Shown here piece by piece: positions 52,406-61,682 of a DNA stretch of 64,000 nucleotides. The notes beneath the pieces were generated by a model, which did not search any database, was not told the DNA's origin, and saw nothing but the letters and a program-made list of their open reading frames with translations. Position numbers and translations under genes: made by a program. The stretch is from Nitrospirota bacterium (GTDB lineage: Bacteria; Nitrospirota; Leptospirillia; Leptospirillales; Leptospirillaceae): assembly GCA_021820445.1 (NCBI GenBank), contig JAKADN010000005.1, positions 1-64,000 on the forward strand, in the 5' to 3' direction. How positions within the stretch are numbered: the stretch's first letter is position 1; each line of letters opens with the position of its first letter.

Positions 52406-53373
52406 AAAGGGAAGGGCTCGATCTGTCCGGCAGAACCGTTCTGGTAACGGGGGGTGCGGGCTTCGTCGGCTCGCATCTGTGCGACCAGCTTCTGGCCCAG
52501 GGGGCGAGGGTCGATGTCCTGGACAATCTCTCCACAGGGTTTGCCCACAATCTTCCGGCAGGAGTCGGGACCTTCTGGAAGGAGGACGTGGCCGCCCCCC
52601 CGGATCTTCCTCCCTACGACCTGATCTTCCATCTGGCCTGTCCCGCCTCGCCTCCCCGCTACCAGGCCGACCCGGTGGCGACCTTCCGGACCGCCGTTTT
52701 CGGGACGGTGGCCATGCTCGAGGAGGCCCGGCGCCACCGTTCGAGGATCCTTATCGCCTCCACCTCGGAAATCTACGGAGATCCCCTGGAACACCCCCAG
52801 AAAGAGACCTACTGGGGCCATGTGAACCCGATCGGCTTCCGTTCCTGCTACGACGAGGGAAAGCGCGCGGCCGAGACGATTGCCACCGACTACAGCCGAA
52901 AATACGGGATCGACCTCCGCATTGTTCGCATCTTCAACACCTACGGTCCCCGGATGGACCCCTTCGATGGACGGGTTGTGAGCAACTTCATCCGGCAGGC
53001 CCTGGCAGGGGAACCGCTCACCATTTACGGAGACGGCTCCCAGACCCGATCCTTCTGCTACGTGTCGGACCTCGTGGAGGGGATCCTGCGGGCAGGGCGG
53101 GCGGAGGCGCTCCCGGATCCGGTCAACCTGGGGAATCCCGGGGAATTCACCATCAGCGAGCTCGCCGACCTTCTCGAGGAGGTGGTGGGCCATCCCCTTC
53201 GGCGGGAGCTGAGACCCCTTCCGGACGACGATCCCCGCCGCAGACGCCCGGACATCACACGGGCCCAGGAGCTCCTCGGATGGCGGCCTGAGGTCGCTCT
53301 TCGGGCAGGGATCACGCGCACCATCGAAAACTTCCTGGCCCAAAAGACCTGGGACGGGGGTTCCGGAGCCTGA
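52402..53373 (+). CDS. uxs: UDP-glucuronate decarboxylase (UDP-xylose synthase)
   Basis: Converts UDP-glucuronate to UDP-xylose for surface glycan. The 323-residue extended SDR has [28 protein letters not shown] (the characteristic UXS ASP segment), [33 protein letters not shown] (catalytic YxxxK) and [10 protein letters not shown]. The start is TTG 52402 overlapping the ilvD stop. Its substrate would come from ugd at 47416. The next gene, a flippase-like membrane protein, starts on its stop codon. Confidence 0.93.
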   Translation: MKREGLDLSGRTVLVTGGAGFVGSHLCDQLLAQGARVDVLDNLSTGFAHNLPAGVGTFWKEDVAAPPDLPPYDLIFHLACPASPPRYQADPVATFRTAVFGTVAMLEEARRHRSRILIASTSEIYGDPLEHPQKETYWGHVNPIGFRSCYDEGKRAAETIATDYSRKYGIDLRIVRIFNTYGPRMDPFDGRVVSNFIRQALAGEPLTIYGDGSQTRSFCYVSDLVEGILRAGRAEALPDPVNLGNPGEFTISELADLLEEVVGHPLRRELRPLPDDDPRRRRPDITRAQELLGWRPEVALRAGITRTIENFLAQKTWDGGSGA

Positions 53374-54434
53374 TGGGACGGGGACGCGGCGCCAATCTCG
53401 CGGTCGCCCTCGCCATCAGCGGGGCGGCCCTTTTTTTCGCGCTTCGCCACGTCTCCCTCCACCGGCTGGGACATGTCCTCTGGAAAGGGCATTACGGGTG
53501 GCTCATTCCGGCCTCCTGTCTTCTCCTGGCGATCTTCGCCCTCCGGGCCCTGTTCTGGCGGCAGACCCTCTCGGTGACACGGCGGGTTCATTATCCCTCC
53601 CTCTACGCCTCGGTCATCGTCGGAACCATGGCCAACAATATCCTTCCCTTCCGGGCGGGAGAGATGATCCGGGCCCTCTATGCCAGAAGGCTTGAAAACC
53701 TGCCCCTGACGCTTCTTCTGTCGACCATCTTCATCGAACGCCTCTTCGACCTGGTCTCCCTCTCCCTGATGCTCTTTCTGTTCCTGACCACGGCCGGCCA
53801 GCCCCTGGGCCACAAGGGGATCTGGGTCATCGGGGGAACCTTTGGACTGTTCGCCGGCCTCTACCTTCTTGTCCACGGCCGGGAGCCGATCCTTCGCTTT
53901 CTGGACCGGAGAGTCATGCCCCTGACGCGGGGCCATCGCCTTGCGGCGCGCCTTTTCACCATGATCGAGGAGGCCCTCCACGGCCTGTCGAGCCTGACCT
54001 CTCCGGTCCTCCTGCTCCGGCTCTTTGTGACGAGCCTTCTGATCTGGTTCCTGACCCTCCTCTTCACCTGGCTGTGCCTCGTCACCTTCGACGTGACCCA
54101 AAGTCCGGTCGAGGTCACCCTGGCCTTCCTCGTTTTCACGAACCTGGCCCTTCTGCTCCCCTCCTCTCCGGGCGGGATCGGGGTGGTGCAGCTGGCGGCG
54201 GTCTACGCCCTGGCGCCCTATCATGTCTCGGACAACCGGGCCGTGGCCCTGTCTCTCGTCAATCAGGCCCTCGTCATCGCGGTCACGGCGATCCTGGGCT
54301 ATCTCATCCTCTCCCGGTCCCACCTTTCGCTGTCGGCGATGCGGGAGCAGGCTCTGGACCTTTCCGCGGCAGGCGGCGTTCCGTCGACGGAGCCGGAGGA
54401 AAGCCCGAAGAAGCCGAAGAAGGAGGATTCGTGA
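53373..54434 (+). CDS. Lysylphosphatidylglycerol synthase TM-region-like membrane protein
   Basis: A 353-residue integral membrane protein with about eight helices, of the UPF0104/LPG_synthase_TM family. Diagnostic segments are VGTMANNILPFRAGEMIRALY (about residues 86-106), STIFIERLFDLVSL and the LLLPSSPGGIGVVQLAAVYAL motif. Members act as lipid or polyprenyl-linked glycan flippases or accompany glycosyltransferases; the MprF membrane domain is one. The position behind UDP-xylose synthase suggests a role in xylose-containing glycan or glycolipid (inference). It has a Lys/Glu-rich C-terminal tail. Confidence 0.88.
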   Translation: MGRGRGANLAVALAISGAALFFALRHVSLHRLGHVLWKGHYGWLIPASCLLLAIFALRALFWRQTLSVTRRVHYPSLYASVIVGTMANNILPFRAGEMIRALYARRLENLPLTLLLSTIFIERLFDLVSLSLMLFLFLTTAGQPLGHKGIWVIGGTFGLFAGLYLLVHGREPILRFLDRRVMPLTRGHRLAARLFTMIEEALHGLSSLTSPVLLLRLFVTSLLIWFLTLLFTWLCLVTFDVTQSPVEVTLAFLVFTNLALLLPSSPGGIGVVQLAAVYALAPYHVSDNRAVALSLVNQALVIAVTAILGYLILSRSHLSLSAMREQALDLSAAGGVPSTEPEESPKKPKKEDS

Positions 54435-55384
54435 GTCGCCTCGTCAACACCTTCTCCTACTCCCATTCCCGGGGAGATCTCTTCCGGAGCTGCCCCAGGC
54501 GCTACTGGTTCGTGCGCTACGGCTCCTGGGGCGGCTGGGAGCGGGACGCCGATCCGGAGACCCGGGAGATCTACCGGCTCAACAAGCTCTCCAACCGCTA
54601 TCTCTGGACCGGCCACCATGTCCACGAGACGATCCGCCACTTCCTCGAGCCGGTGAGGGCCGGGCAGCCTCTGCCGCCTTCGGAAAAGCTCCGGGAGGAT
54701 CTGCTTGCGGTCTTCCGCCGGGAGTTCGCGCACTCCCGGAAGGACCGTTCCGGAGCCGATCCTGTCCGCAAGGGCTTCTTCGGGCTTCTGGAGCACGAGG
54801 GAGGCCCTTTCGCCATCGACGAGACGGAATGGAAGCCGACCGTGGACCGGGCTCTTTCCGCCCTGGAAGGCTTCACGCGAAGCTGGGTTCTTCCGGAGAT
54901 TGCGGGCCTTCCACCCGGGGATCTTCTGGACCGGGACGAGGAGCTTCGGACGGCGATCCTGCCGGTGGACGGCCGCTCCGTTCCCGTCCACCTGAAAATC
55001 GATCTGGCCTTCCGGAGCCGGTCGGGGGAGGTCCTGGTGGTAGACTGGAAGACCGGACGGCCAGGAAAGGCGGGGGACCACGACCGCCAGCTCGGACTCT
55101 ACGCCTGGTATTTCGAGGGGGAGCGGGACATTCCCGTCGAGTCCCTCCGTCTGGGGCCCGTCTATCTGGCCTATCGCCCCGAACGGCAGGAGACGGCGGC
55201 TGTGAGCCGGGAGGAGGTCGATGCGGTGGTGGAGGAGACGCGGTCGACGATCCGGGAGATCCTCTCCTGCGTGGACGATCCCGACCGGGGGGTGGCCCGG
55301 AAGGAGCGATTTCCCGTGACGCTCCGATCCTTTGAGTGCCGGGACTGCCCTTTCACCCGCTTCTGTCCGGACCGTCCCCGATGA
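54431..55384 (+). CDS. Orphan PD-(D/E)XK nuclease, Cas4/RecB-like with Fe-S Cys set
   Basis: A 317-residue protein. The nuclease core reads HLKIDLAFRSRSGEVLVVDWKTGRPG, followed by RQLGLYAWY (motif QxxxY). One Cys lies near the N-terminus (RSCPRRYWF, about residue 21) and three at the C-terminus (CRDCPFTRFC), the arrangement that binds [4Fe-4S] in Cas4 and AddB. The GTG start overlaps the preceding gene. No CRISPR array, cas gene or recombination helicase is in the window, so a DNA-repair role is only inferred. Confidence 0.88.
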   Translation: MSRLVNTFSYSHSRGDLFRSCPRRYWFVRYGSWGGWERDADPETREIYRLNKLSNRYLWTGHHVHETIRHFLEPVRAGQPLPPSEKLREDLLAVFRREFAHSRKDRSGADPVRKGFFGLLEHEGGPFAIDETEWKPTVDRALSALEGFTRSWVLPEIAGLPPGDLLDRDEELRTAILPVDGRSVPVHLKIDLAFRSRSGEVLVVDWKTGRPGKAGDHDRQLGLYAWYFEGERDIPVESLRLGPVYLAYRPERQETAAVSREEVDAVVEETRSTIREILSCVDDPDRGVARKERFPVTLRSFECRDCPFTRFCPDRPR

Positions 55385-56523
55385 ACACGCGGGAGCGCGG
55401 GGTGCGGGAGATGGCCCGGATCAGCGGGGGAACGGGGGAGGGCATCGCGGAGCGCCTCGAGCGCCTCTCGCCCACCATGGCCGCCCTTCTGGTGGAGCAG
55501 GGGTATGGCGCGGTCTACGGATCCCCGGAGCTCTCCCGTCAGGCGCGGGAGATCGCCACCGTCGCCCTGCTGGCCGCCGGGGGATTCTCTGCCGAGCTCC
55601 GGATCCACGTCGAGGCCGCGCTCCGGGTCGGGGTCGACCTCACGGAGCTCGTGGCCCTGGCCGAGCATCTGAGCCTCTATGCAGGACTGCCCCGCATGAT
55701 CGAGCTGTCCGATGTGCTGGCCGAATTTGCCGAAGGAAGGAGCACGCCTCTTCTGGGGCGAACGCTGTCCCTCTCCGACCATGACACCCGTCTCCTCGAC
55801 ACGGGGGGAGACGTCCCCCCGCTGGTCTTCCTCCATTCGGTCGGAACGAGCCGATGGACCTTCCGCCCTTTGCTGGACCGGGTCGGATCCCGGTTCCGCG
55901 GGCTCGCCTACGACCTTCGGGGCCACGGATCTGCGCTGGTGCCGGCGGAGACACTCTCCATCGACCGGTGGGTGGAGGATCTCCGGGAGATTCTGGAGCT
56001 TCTCGGCCTTGGAAAAATACACCTGGTGGGGCTCTCCCTCGGCGGGTCGGTGGCGCTGGCCTTTGCGGACCGCCATCCCGAGAGGCTTCTCTCCCTGACT
56101 CTCCTCTCCCCTCCGCCGCCCGCTCCGGAAAAATTCAGGGAACGGGCCCGGCTCATCCGGAATGAGGGGAGCGAGCCCCAGATCGGACCGACCCTGGCCC
56201 GATGGTTCACTCCGGCATTTTTGGGGGCCAATCCCTGGGAGGTCCGGATCTGTCGGGAGGATCTCCGGGTCATGGATCCCGCGGCCTGGTCCGGGGCCTT
56301 CGAAGCCCTGGCCGGGATGGAGCCTCTTCCTCAGGGCCGGACTTTTCCGTTTCCGGTGAGGGTCCTGGGAGGAGCGTGCGACCAGTCGGTTCCGGTGGAG
56401 ATCCTCCGCCCCTTCGCCGAAGGGATCGAAGGGGCCACCTTTGATGTCGTTCCCGGGGCTCCCCATCAGATGGCCCTCGAGACCCCCGATCTTCTCCTCC
56501 CTCCCCTTGTGGCCGGGCTCTGA
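55381..56523 (+). CDS. Fusion of carboxymuconolactone-decarboxylase-like and alpha/beta-hydrolase domains
   Basis: A 380-residue protein. Residues 15-125 look like a CMD/AhpD-type domain (SRQAREIATVALLAAGGFSAELRIHVEAALRVGVDLTEL; the AhpD CxxC is absent). Residues 145-380 are an alpha/beta hydrolase: VFLHSVGTSRWTF (oxyanion), LAYDLRGHG, the nucleophile elbow VGLSLGGSVAL, Asp in GGACDQSVP and His in GAPHQMALETP. It recalls 3-oxoadipate enol-lactonase/PcaC fusions (PcaL), but those place the hydrolase first. The ATG overlaps the nuclease stop. Substrate unknown. Confidence 0.85.
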   Translation: MNTRERGVREMARISGGTGEGIAERLERLSPTMAALLVEQGYGAVYGSPELSRQAREIATVALLAAGGFSAELRIHVEAALRVGVDLTELVALAEHLSLYAGLPRMIELSDVLAEFAEGRSTPLLGRTLSLSDHDTRLLDTGGDVPPLVFLHSVGTSRWTFRPLLDRVGSRFRGLAYDLRGHGSALVPAETLSIDRWVEDLREILELLGLGKIHLVGLSLGGSVALAFADRHPERLLSLTLLSPPPPAPEKFRERARLIRNEGSEPQIGPTLARWFTPAFLGANPWEVRICREDLRVMDPAAWSGAFEALAGMEPLPQGRTFPFPVRVLGGACDQSVPVEILRPFAEGIEGATFDVVPGAPHQMALETPDLLLPPLVAGL

Positions 56524-56644
56524 TCAGAATGACCTGTCATGAAGACGGGTCTTTTTGCCGATGAGGTCTTGCCGGGATGGGTCGCACCCGATTCTTCCTG
56601 CATTTGACCCCTTGCCGATTGGACTTATAGAGAAGGAGGACTTC

Positions 56645-57772
56645 ATGGCTTTTTTTAGAAAATCAGCGGTCGGAGGGCCTCTGGGCGACGACCCGGAGAA
56701 GATTCCTCCCGGAAAGACGGTGCCTTCCTCCTATCTGCCACCGGGAGATCCTCTTCCCAAGGATCTCGACGAGATCATCAGAATGGCCCCCGGTGTGATC
56801 GCGCCCCTGCTCGATGCCATCCAGTCGGACGGAATCGCCATCGCCTCTCCCGACATGGGCCAGGGCAAATCGGGGAACGTCATTCTCTACATGAACCGGA
56901 AGATGCATGAGATCGTCGACCGGATGGAAGGGGAGCTGCGATCGAACTTCGGGATCTCTTCTTCGGATGTGGTGGGGGGATCGATCCACCGCTTCCACAA
57001 GAGTCCCGACCGGATCCGTGGGATCCTGTCGGAGATGAAGCCGGGGGAGACCCGCTTCAACCAGATCATCCCCGTCGGGAATCGCCGGATCAGTTCGGTG
57101 ACCGAGGTTCTGACCGACCAGAGCGGTCGGAGGATTGGTTATCTGACCATTTTTACCGACGTGACCTCCCACTCCCATCTCGAAGAGGTGTCGAAGAACG
57201 CCGAAAGCATCGCCCGGATGGTGGAGTCGATCGCCTCCCGTCTTGGCAGTCTTGTGTCGCAGGCCGAACAGAGCCGGGAGACCATCACCATGATGAGCCA
57301 GGGGGTTCTGGAAAACGAATCGGCCATGCAGAATCTGGGGGAGGGTGTCGGCAACCTGGGCAAGCGCTCCGAGGAGATCGGCTCCATCATCGAAACGATC
57401 AGCCAGATCGCCTCCCAGACGAATCTCCTGGCGTTGAACGCCGCGATCGAAGCCGCCCGGGCGGGCGAGCAGGGACGGGGATTCGCGGTGGTGGCCGACG
57501 AAGTTCGAAAGCTCGCGGAGCGAACCGCGCACGCGACCAAGGAGATTGCCGCGACCATCCGCAAGGTCCAGGAGGAGACCGCCCGGACGGTGAAGCTTCT
57601 GGACGAGAGCCGTTCCCGTACCTCGAAGAACCGGGAATATGCCGGTCGTGCCGGAGAGGCGCTCGAGGTCATCCAGAAGGGCCATCGCGAGCTGATGGAG
57701 GCGATGGGAGAAATCGCCGCGGCCGCCAAGAACCAGGACCAGTCGGTGCGATCCTTCATCGAAGAAAATTAG
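56645..57772 (+). CDS. Soluble PAS-domain methyl-accepting chemotaxis protein
   Basis: A 375-residue cytoplasmic chemoreceptor without membrane segments. An N-terminal PAS-like sensor (about residues 45-170, with [29 protein letters not shown] and [12 protein letters not shown]) leads into a coiled coil and an MCP signalling tip: [52 protein letters not shown]. The frame is open upstream, but GAAGGAGG before ATG 56645 decides the start. It probably senses an internal redox, haem or ligand state and signals to CheA. No che genes are nearby. Confidence 0.93.
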   Translation: MAFFRKSAVGGPLGDDPEKIPPGKTVPSSYLPPGDPLPKDLDEIIRMAPGVIAPLLDAIQSDGIAIASPDMGQGKSGNVILYMNRKMHEIVDRMEGELRSNFGISSSDVVGGSIHRFHKSPDRIRGILSEMKPGETRFNQIIPVGNRRISSVTEVLTDQSGRRIGYLTIFTDVTSHSHLEEVSKNAESIARMVESIASRLGSLVSQAEQSRETITMMSQGVLENESAMQNLGEGVGNLGKRSEEIGSIIETISQIASQTNLLALNAAIEAARAGEQGRGFAVVADEVRKLAERTAHATKEIAATIRKVQEETARTVKLLDESRSRTSKNREYAGRAGEALEVIQKGHRELMEAMGEIAAAAKNQDQSVRSFIEEN

Positions 57773-57794
57773 AGTTCTGCCCTCCGGGAAGCGT

Positions 57795-58935
57795 TCAGGC
57801 CCCTTCCGGGGAGGACAGCTCCGTTTCCGGGAAGGCGATGGCGGGGTCCGATGACGATTCTTCCCGGGCGCACACGCTGTTTTTCCCCCCGCGCTTGGCC
57901 TTGTACATCAGGTGGTCGGCCCGCCGGAGGAGATCGGTCATCGGCTCTCCCGGACGGTACTGGGTCAGGCCGATGCTGACCGTCACCCGCGTTCCGTCGG
58001 AGCGGAGGACGCTCTGCTCGATCCGCCGGCGGAGATTCTCCGCCAGCGGATCGGCTTCGGCCAGTGACCGGCCCGGCATGACCAGCAGAAACTCCTCCCC
58101 TCCCAGACGGACGAAGAGGTCTCCCTTCCGGACGATGCTCCGGATGGATTCGGCGACATTCGAAAGGACCCCGTCTCCCGACTGATGACCCTCCTGGTCG
58201 TTGATCCGCTTGAAGTCGTCGATATCGAGAAGGGCGATGGATACGGCCATCTCCGGGATGCGCACGGCTTGGGCCATGAGCTTCGAGAGCTGCTCGAGCC
58301 CCGCCTTCCGGCGGAGGGCCCCCGTGAGCCCGTCGAGCACCGCCTCGTGTGTCAGTCGAATCTGGTAGGCGTGAATGACCCGGTAGTGGTACCAGGCAAG
58401 GGCCACGGCCACGCCGTAGGCGAAGAGCGCGCTCAGAAACAAAGAGGGGGGGGACAGGGGAAATGCGGTTTAAAACGGGGAAGAGAATGTATCCCGCCGC
58501 AATGCCGACCATGGCGACCGCGTTCCATCCCAGCGCCCGCCGGAATCCCAGAAGAAAAAAGTAGGTGAGGGGAAAGACCGGATACCAGATCAGCATCAGG
58601 ATTTCGTTTGCGGAGAGGAAGGCGCCCGCGATCTGCTGCACGAGAATGAGTCCGGCGAAGCCGGTGAGGATCTTCCTTAAATCTTCGGGCCGCCGCCAGA
58701 GCCAGAGAAGAAGGAGAGGGCCGACGACCGAAAAAAGGAACGAGGGAACGACCCGGAAAAGGTCGTCCCGGAAGAACTCGACCCCTGCCATGACGAAGGA
58801 GGAGAGGATGCCGATGGCCCCTCCGACCTGGAGAAAGCGGATCCGGTCGCGGATGAATCTCCGGTCCTCCGGGAGGTCGTCACAATCGGGCGAATCCCTG
58901 AAAGACAGCATCAACGTCCCCCGGATCTCTGTCAT
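57795..58935 (-). pseudogene. Membrane GGDEF protein (diguanylate cyclase) broken at a G8 tract
   Basis: Two frames together make one protein. The N-terminal part (from about 58935) holds five or so helices (GAIGILSSFVMAGVEFF; FLFSVVGPLLLLWLW; ILMLIWYPVFPLTYFFLLG; GWNAVAMVGIAAGYILF). After a run of eight Gs at 58446-58453 the homologous continuation, FLSALFAYGVAVALAWYHYR and then the GGDEF domain, lies in the other frame and ends at 57795. The GGDEF domain is intact (RLGGEEFLLV, with an RKGD inhibitory site). One base change in the tract restores a ~380-residue diguanylate cyclase. It could be a mutation, phase variation or a sequencing error. Convergent with the chemoreceptor. Confidence 0.8.
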
Positions 58936-59133
58936 TATGGTCGGCAGGAATTCTGAGAAGACCGAGAAGGCAGGAAAAAGGACGGGAAAACGGTTTCGGA
59001 GTCGATATGACAAGACGCCTGATCTCCGAAAAAGCCCCCATGCAATACGGTCATTTTAGGATCCCTTGAACCGGATTGCAATCGTCCTGGATCAGAGTGT
59101 AAGGGGCTGGAACCCTCCTAATGGAGCGGAAAG

Positions 59134-60192
59134 TCAGGATTTTTTCCCGGATGGGCGCCGGGAAATCGGAAGGCTCCCGGCAAAAAAGATCCCCGAAAAG
59201 AAGAAAAAACCCAAAAAAAGCCCCAGATTCCGCTTTTCCAGTCCGGGCTTTTCCGTTCCAGTCCGGACCACCTCCCGGAGGATCTGGAGTCCCGCTCCCC
59301 TCTGCCGGGGACGAACGAGTGTGGCCCGAAGGCGGCCCGCCTCCGGAAGAGAGACGACCGGAGCCGTCTCTCCTCCTCCCCAAATGATCGGACCCCGGAA
59401 GAGAAGGCGGTCGTCTCCGATCGTGTCCCATTCTCCGATTCCTCCCTGCCGGACCTGTTCCCGGATCGAGAGAATCCCCTCCATGCGGGAGGTGATTCCC
59501 TTCTTGACGGGGAGGGTCACGGGGGCTTTTGCCGGTCTCTCGGCCAGGGATCCGAAGATGAACAGGGCGGACAGGTCCAGAAGAAGTGCCACCATCATGA
59601 AGCGACCCGTTCGGCTCGGAAAAGCCAGCTGTTTTCTGGCGAGGGCGCCCGATCCGGCCCCGGCCAGGGAAAGGGCGGCCAGAAGCAAAAGGGTATTCCC
59701 CAGAAAGGAGGCCGGCACCACGACGCGAATCGTCCGGGAGAAGAGGGAAGACCCTGTCGCGGAATCGGTGATCCGGATCCGGTAGAGGCCGGGGTCCTGG
59801 AGCCCGAGGAATACGGAGCGGGATTCCGGTGATGGGGCCAGGGCGAATCGCATGACCACCCCGGGAGCGGGCCAGATCCCCGGGGCATAGGGGGCCCCGA
59901 CCTCTTTCGTCACGACGAGGCGGAGCGTGGTGCGAGGGTTTGCGGCTGTCGGAGGGATCACGATGCGGAAGGGACGGCCCGCCCGTGGAAAGGTCGGTTG
60001 GATGGTCCGGTCTCCGGTGACCGAGAGGCGATAGAGGTGGACGAGGAGCCCCGTTCCTCCGACAAGGAGAAGGGCCGCGAAGAGCGGGAGCAGAAAGGCG
60101 AGTCGCGGAAGGGGGCGGGGTCGAATCCGAGCAGGATGATCCAAGAAGATCAGGATCCTGATCCGGAAGGGTTCTTGGCTCCCTTTGCCCAC
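59134..60192 (-). CDS. Membrane protein of unknown function
   Basis: A 352-residue frame. It has an N-terminal helix (LAFLLPLFAALLLVGGTGLLVHLY, about residues 32-54), a periplasmic strand-rich region to about 165, two further helices (LGNTLLLLAALSLAGAGSG; FMMVALLLDLSALFIFGSL), a second soluble region and a C-terminal helix (LFLGFFFFSGIFF). The periplasmic part (FRIVIPPTAANPRTTLRLVV) resembles an Ig-like or YtkA-like fold, but I assign no family. The start is uncertain: GTG 60192 overlaps the previous gene by 43 bases, and an in-frame TTG at 60144 would begin just after that gene's stop. The segment 58936-59133 after it shows nothing. Confidence 0.65.
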   Translation of the reverse strand: MGKGSQEPFRIRILIFLDHPARIRPRPLPRLAFLLPLFAALLLVGGTGLLVHLYRLSVTGDRTIQPTFPRAGRPFRIVIPPTAANPRTTLRLVVTKEVGAPYAPGIWPAPGVVMRFALAPSPESRSVFLGLQDPGLYRIRITDSATGSSLFSRTIRVVVPASFLGNTLLLLAALSLAGAGSGALARKQLAFPSRTGRFMMVALLLDLSALFIFGSLAERPAKAPVTLPVKKGITSRMEGILSIREQVRQGGIGEWDTIGDDRLLFRGPIIWGGGETAPVVSLPEAGRLRATLVRPRQRGAGLQILREVVRTGTEKPGLEKRNLGLFLGFFFFSGIFFAGSLPISRRPSGKKS

Positions 60193-60377
60193 AGAAGAAT
60201 GCCGGCGACGAAAAGAAAGACTCCGGACAAGGTGATGGCCTGAAGTCCCAGATCCCCGACCCGGGAATGGGCGTGGATGTCGTCGCGGACGATCCCCAGG
60301 ATCAGGGGACCCAAAGCGGGGATCAGGGACAGAAGGGCGATGGCCCCTCCGAGTAGGCGAACTGTTTTCTGGGTCAT
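60150..60377 (-). CDS. Small membrane protein, two helices
   Basis: A 75-residue protein with two hydrophobic helices (LLGGAIALLSLIPALGPLILGIV and AITLSGVFLFVAGILLW) linked by DDIHAHSRVGDLG. No family is recognised. AAAGGA lies seven bases before the ATG. It sits in the leftward metal/redox cluster and overlaps the start region of the next gene, suggesting coexpression. Confidence 0.7.
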   Translation of the reverse strand: MTQKTVRLLGGAIALLSLIPALGPLILGIVRDDIHAHSRVGDLGLQAITLSGVFLFVAGILLWAKGAKNPSGSGS

Positions 60378-60436
60378 GGGAGGTCCTTTGTCATGAGAGA
60401 GGGGTTTGACGGCTCCGTTTTTCGAGAGCGGCTCCT

Positions 60437-61060
60437 TCAGGGAGCCGTCGCAATTGTGTCCAGCAGGGCCGGGATGTCGGCCGGAAGGCCGATTGATTCC
60501 TGGACGGCACCCCGGGTGTCCGTGTACAGAAGGGTGGGAGTCGCCACCTTCCCGGTCCAGAGCCGGAGAAGCATGGTGTTTTTTGTCACCGACTCCCGGG
60601 CCTCCCGGGAAATGGGGCCCGTGACGGGATAGCCTCCTTCTTCCCGCCGGTCGTCGAAATGGTCTTCGTTTTCGGCCAGGGCTGAGGCGGGGTCTTTAGC
60701 CGAGAGAATGGCGGCGGAGCGGGCCATCGAGGCGGGCTTGAGTGAAAAAGAGACCGGAATCCAGTGGACGGTCAGGTCGGAGACCCCCGACAGCTCCTTC
60801 CAAAGGCGGTGGCAGTAGGAGCAGTCGGGGTTGAAGTAGACCCAGAGGGTTCGGGAGCCGTGGCCGATCGCGATCGAGGTCGTCTCCCTCCTCGTTTTCG
60901 AAAGAAACTGCATTCTGTCCGCGGGGGTATCCCCCGTCAGATCCGGAAAGTCCGAGAGGCCCGCGCCCTTCGCGACAATCGGAAAGAAAAGGATCAACAC
61001 CAGAAGGATCCCCGAAAAAAGCGGAAGCCCCCTTCTCCATGCGCCCTTAAAGAGGATCAT
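60437..61060 (-). CDS. Periplasmic DsbC/DsbG-like thiol-disulfide protein
   Basis: A 207-residue exported thioredoxin-fold protein. The N-terminal hydrophobic segment (LPLFSGILLVLILFFPIVA) is a signal or anchor. The active site is CSYC in YFNPDCSYCHRLW (about residue 80), as in DsbC/G-type folds, and the cis-Pro loop is ATPTLLYTD. It should reduce or isomerise disulfides in the periplasm, or keep metal-binding Cys reduced. The ATG overlaps the stop of the Met/His-rich gene, a direct hint that the two products work together. Confidence 0.88.
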   Translation of the reverse strand: MILFKGAWRRGLPLFSGILLVLILFFPIVAKGAGLSDFPDLTGDTPADRMQFLSKTRRETTSIAIGHGSRTLWVYFNPDCSYCHRLWKELSGVSDLTVHWIPVSFSLKPASMARSAAILSAKDPASALAENEDHFDDRREEGGYPVTGPISREARESVTKNTMLLRLWTGKVATPTLLYTDTRGAVQESIGLPADIPALLDTIATAP

Positions 61061-61572
61061 GGCGTTTTCTCCCGGACGTCGAGGGTCAGATGGGCCAGAT
61101 ACCCCTTCCTGGACGGGGGAGCGCTCTCTTTCATGCCGTTCATGTCCATGCTCCCCATGTCCATCCCTTCCATCCCTCCGTGATCCCTATCCATTCCTTC
61201 CATTCCCGGCATGGCTCCTTTTTCCCTGTGGGTCAGGGCGTCGGCTTCCACGACCCTCACCTCGTGGCGTCCCGCCGCGAGGGCGGCAAGGGTGACGGTG
61301 ACGGGGGAGGTCGAAGCCGTCGTCATGAGGGCCATCCGTCCGTCCACATAGAGGTGGAGGTGCAGGGGATGGGAATGGGTGGGAGCGGGAAGGATGCGAA
61401 GACGCAGGAGAATGGGAGCGCCTTCCACCGCGGCGTGGACAGGCTGGATTGTGACCTTCGGTGATCCCTCAGCCGCGACAAGGGGGGAAGGCGTTTCCGC
61501 CAGAAGGAGGAGAAGGGAGGGGAGGAGGAAGAGAAGAAGTTTTCCTCCAAGGGAGAAGGATGAGGGTTTCAT
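61057..61572 (-). CDS. Secreted Met/His-rich protein, probable copper-binding
   Basis: A 171-residue protein. Residues 1-33 are a signal peptide ending near LVAA. The central part (about 35-110) is a strand-rich domain with THSHPLHLHLYVDGR, and a Met/His/Asp-rich loop (about 118-145) reads MPGMEGMDRDHGGMEGMDM and continues in kind. Such Met-rich motifs bind Cu(I) in periplasmic copper-handling proteins. The overall layout resembles CopC- or YtkA-like secreted domains, but I cannot fix a family. AAAGGA precedes the ATG at 61572. It is coupled to the DsbC/G-like gene. Confidence 0.75.
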   Translation of the reverse strand: MKPSSFSLGGKLLLFLLPSLLLLLAETPSPLVAAEGSPKVTIQPVHAAVEGAPILLRLRILPAPTHSHPLHLHLYVDGRMALMTTASTSPVTVTLAALAAGRHEVRVVEADALTHREKGAMPGMEGMDRDHGGMEGMDMGSMDMNGMKESAPPSRKGYLAHLTLDVREKTP

Positions 61573-61682
61573 GGGAATCCTTTCATGTTCAATCCGTTTT
61601 GTGGAGAGGAGAGCAATGTCTCTCCCCTCCCGTTTATTGAATCGTTTGGGTTTTTCAGCGTGTCTCCTGATCACACAGGTCT

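Noticed and set aside
54431-55384. CRISPR-associated Cas4
   Set aside because: No CRISPR array and no other cas gene in the window; the protein is longer than typical Cas4.
57773-57830. Bidirectional terminator between the chemoreceptor and the GGDEF gene
   Set aside because: The GC-rich stem is imperfect and no T-run follows on either strand.
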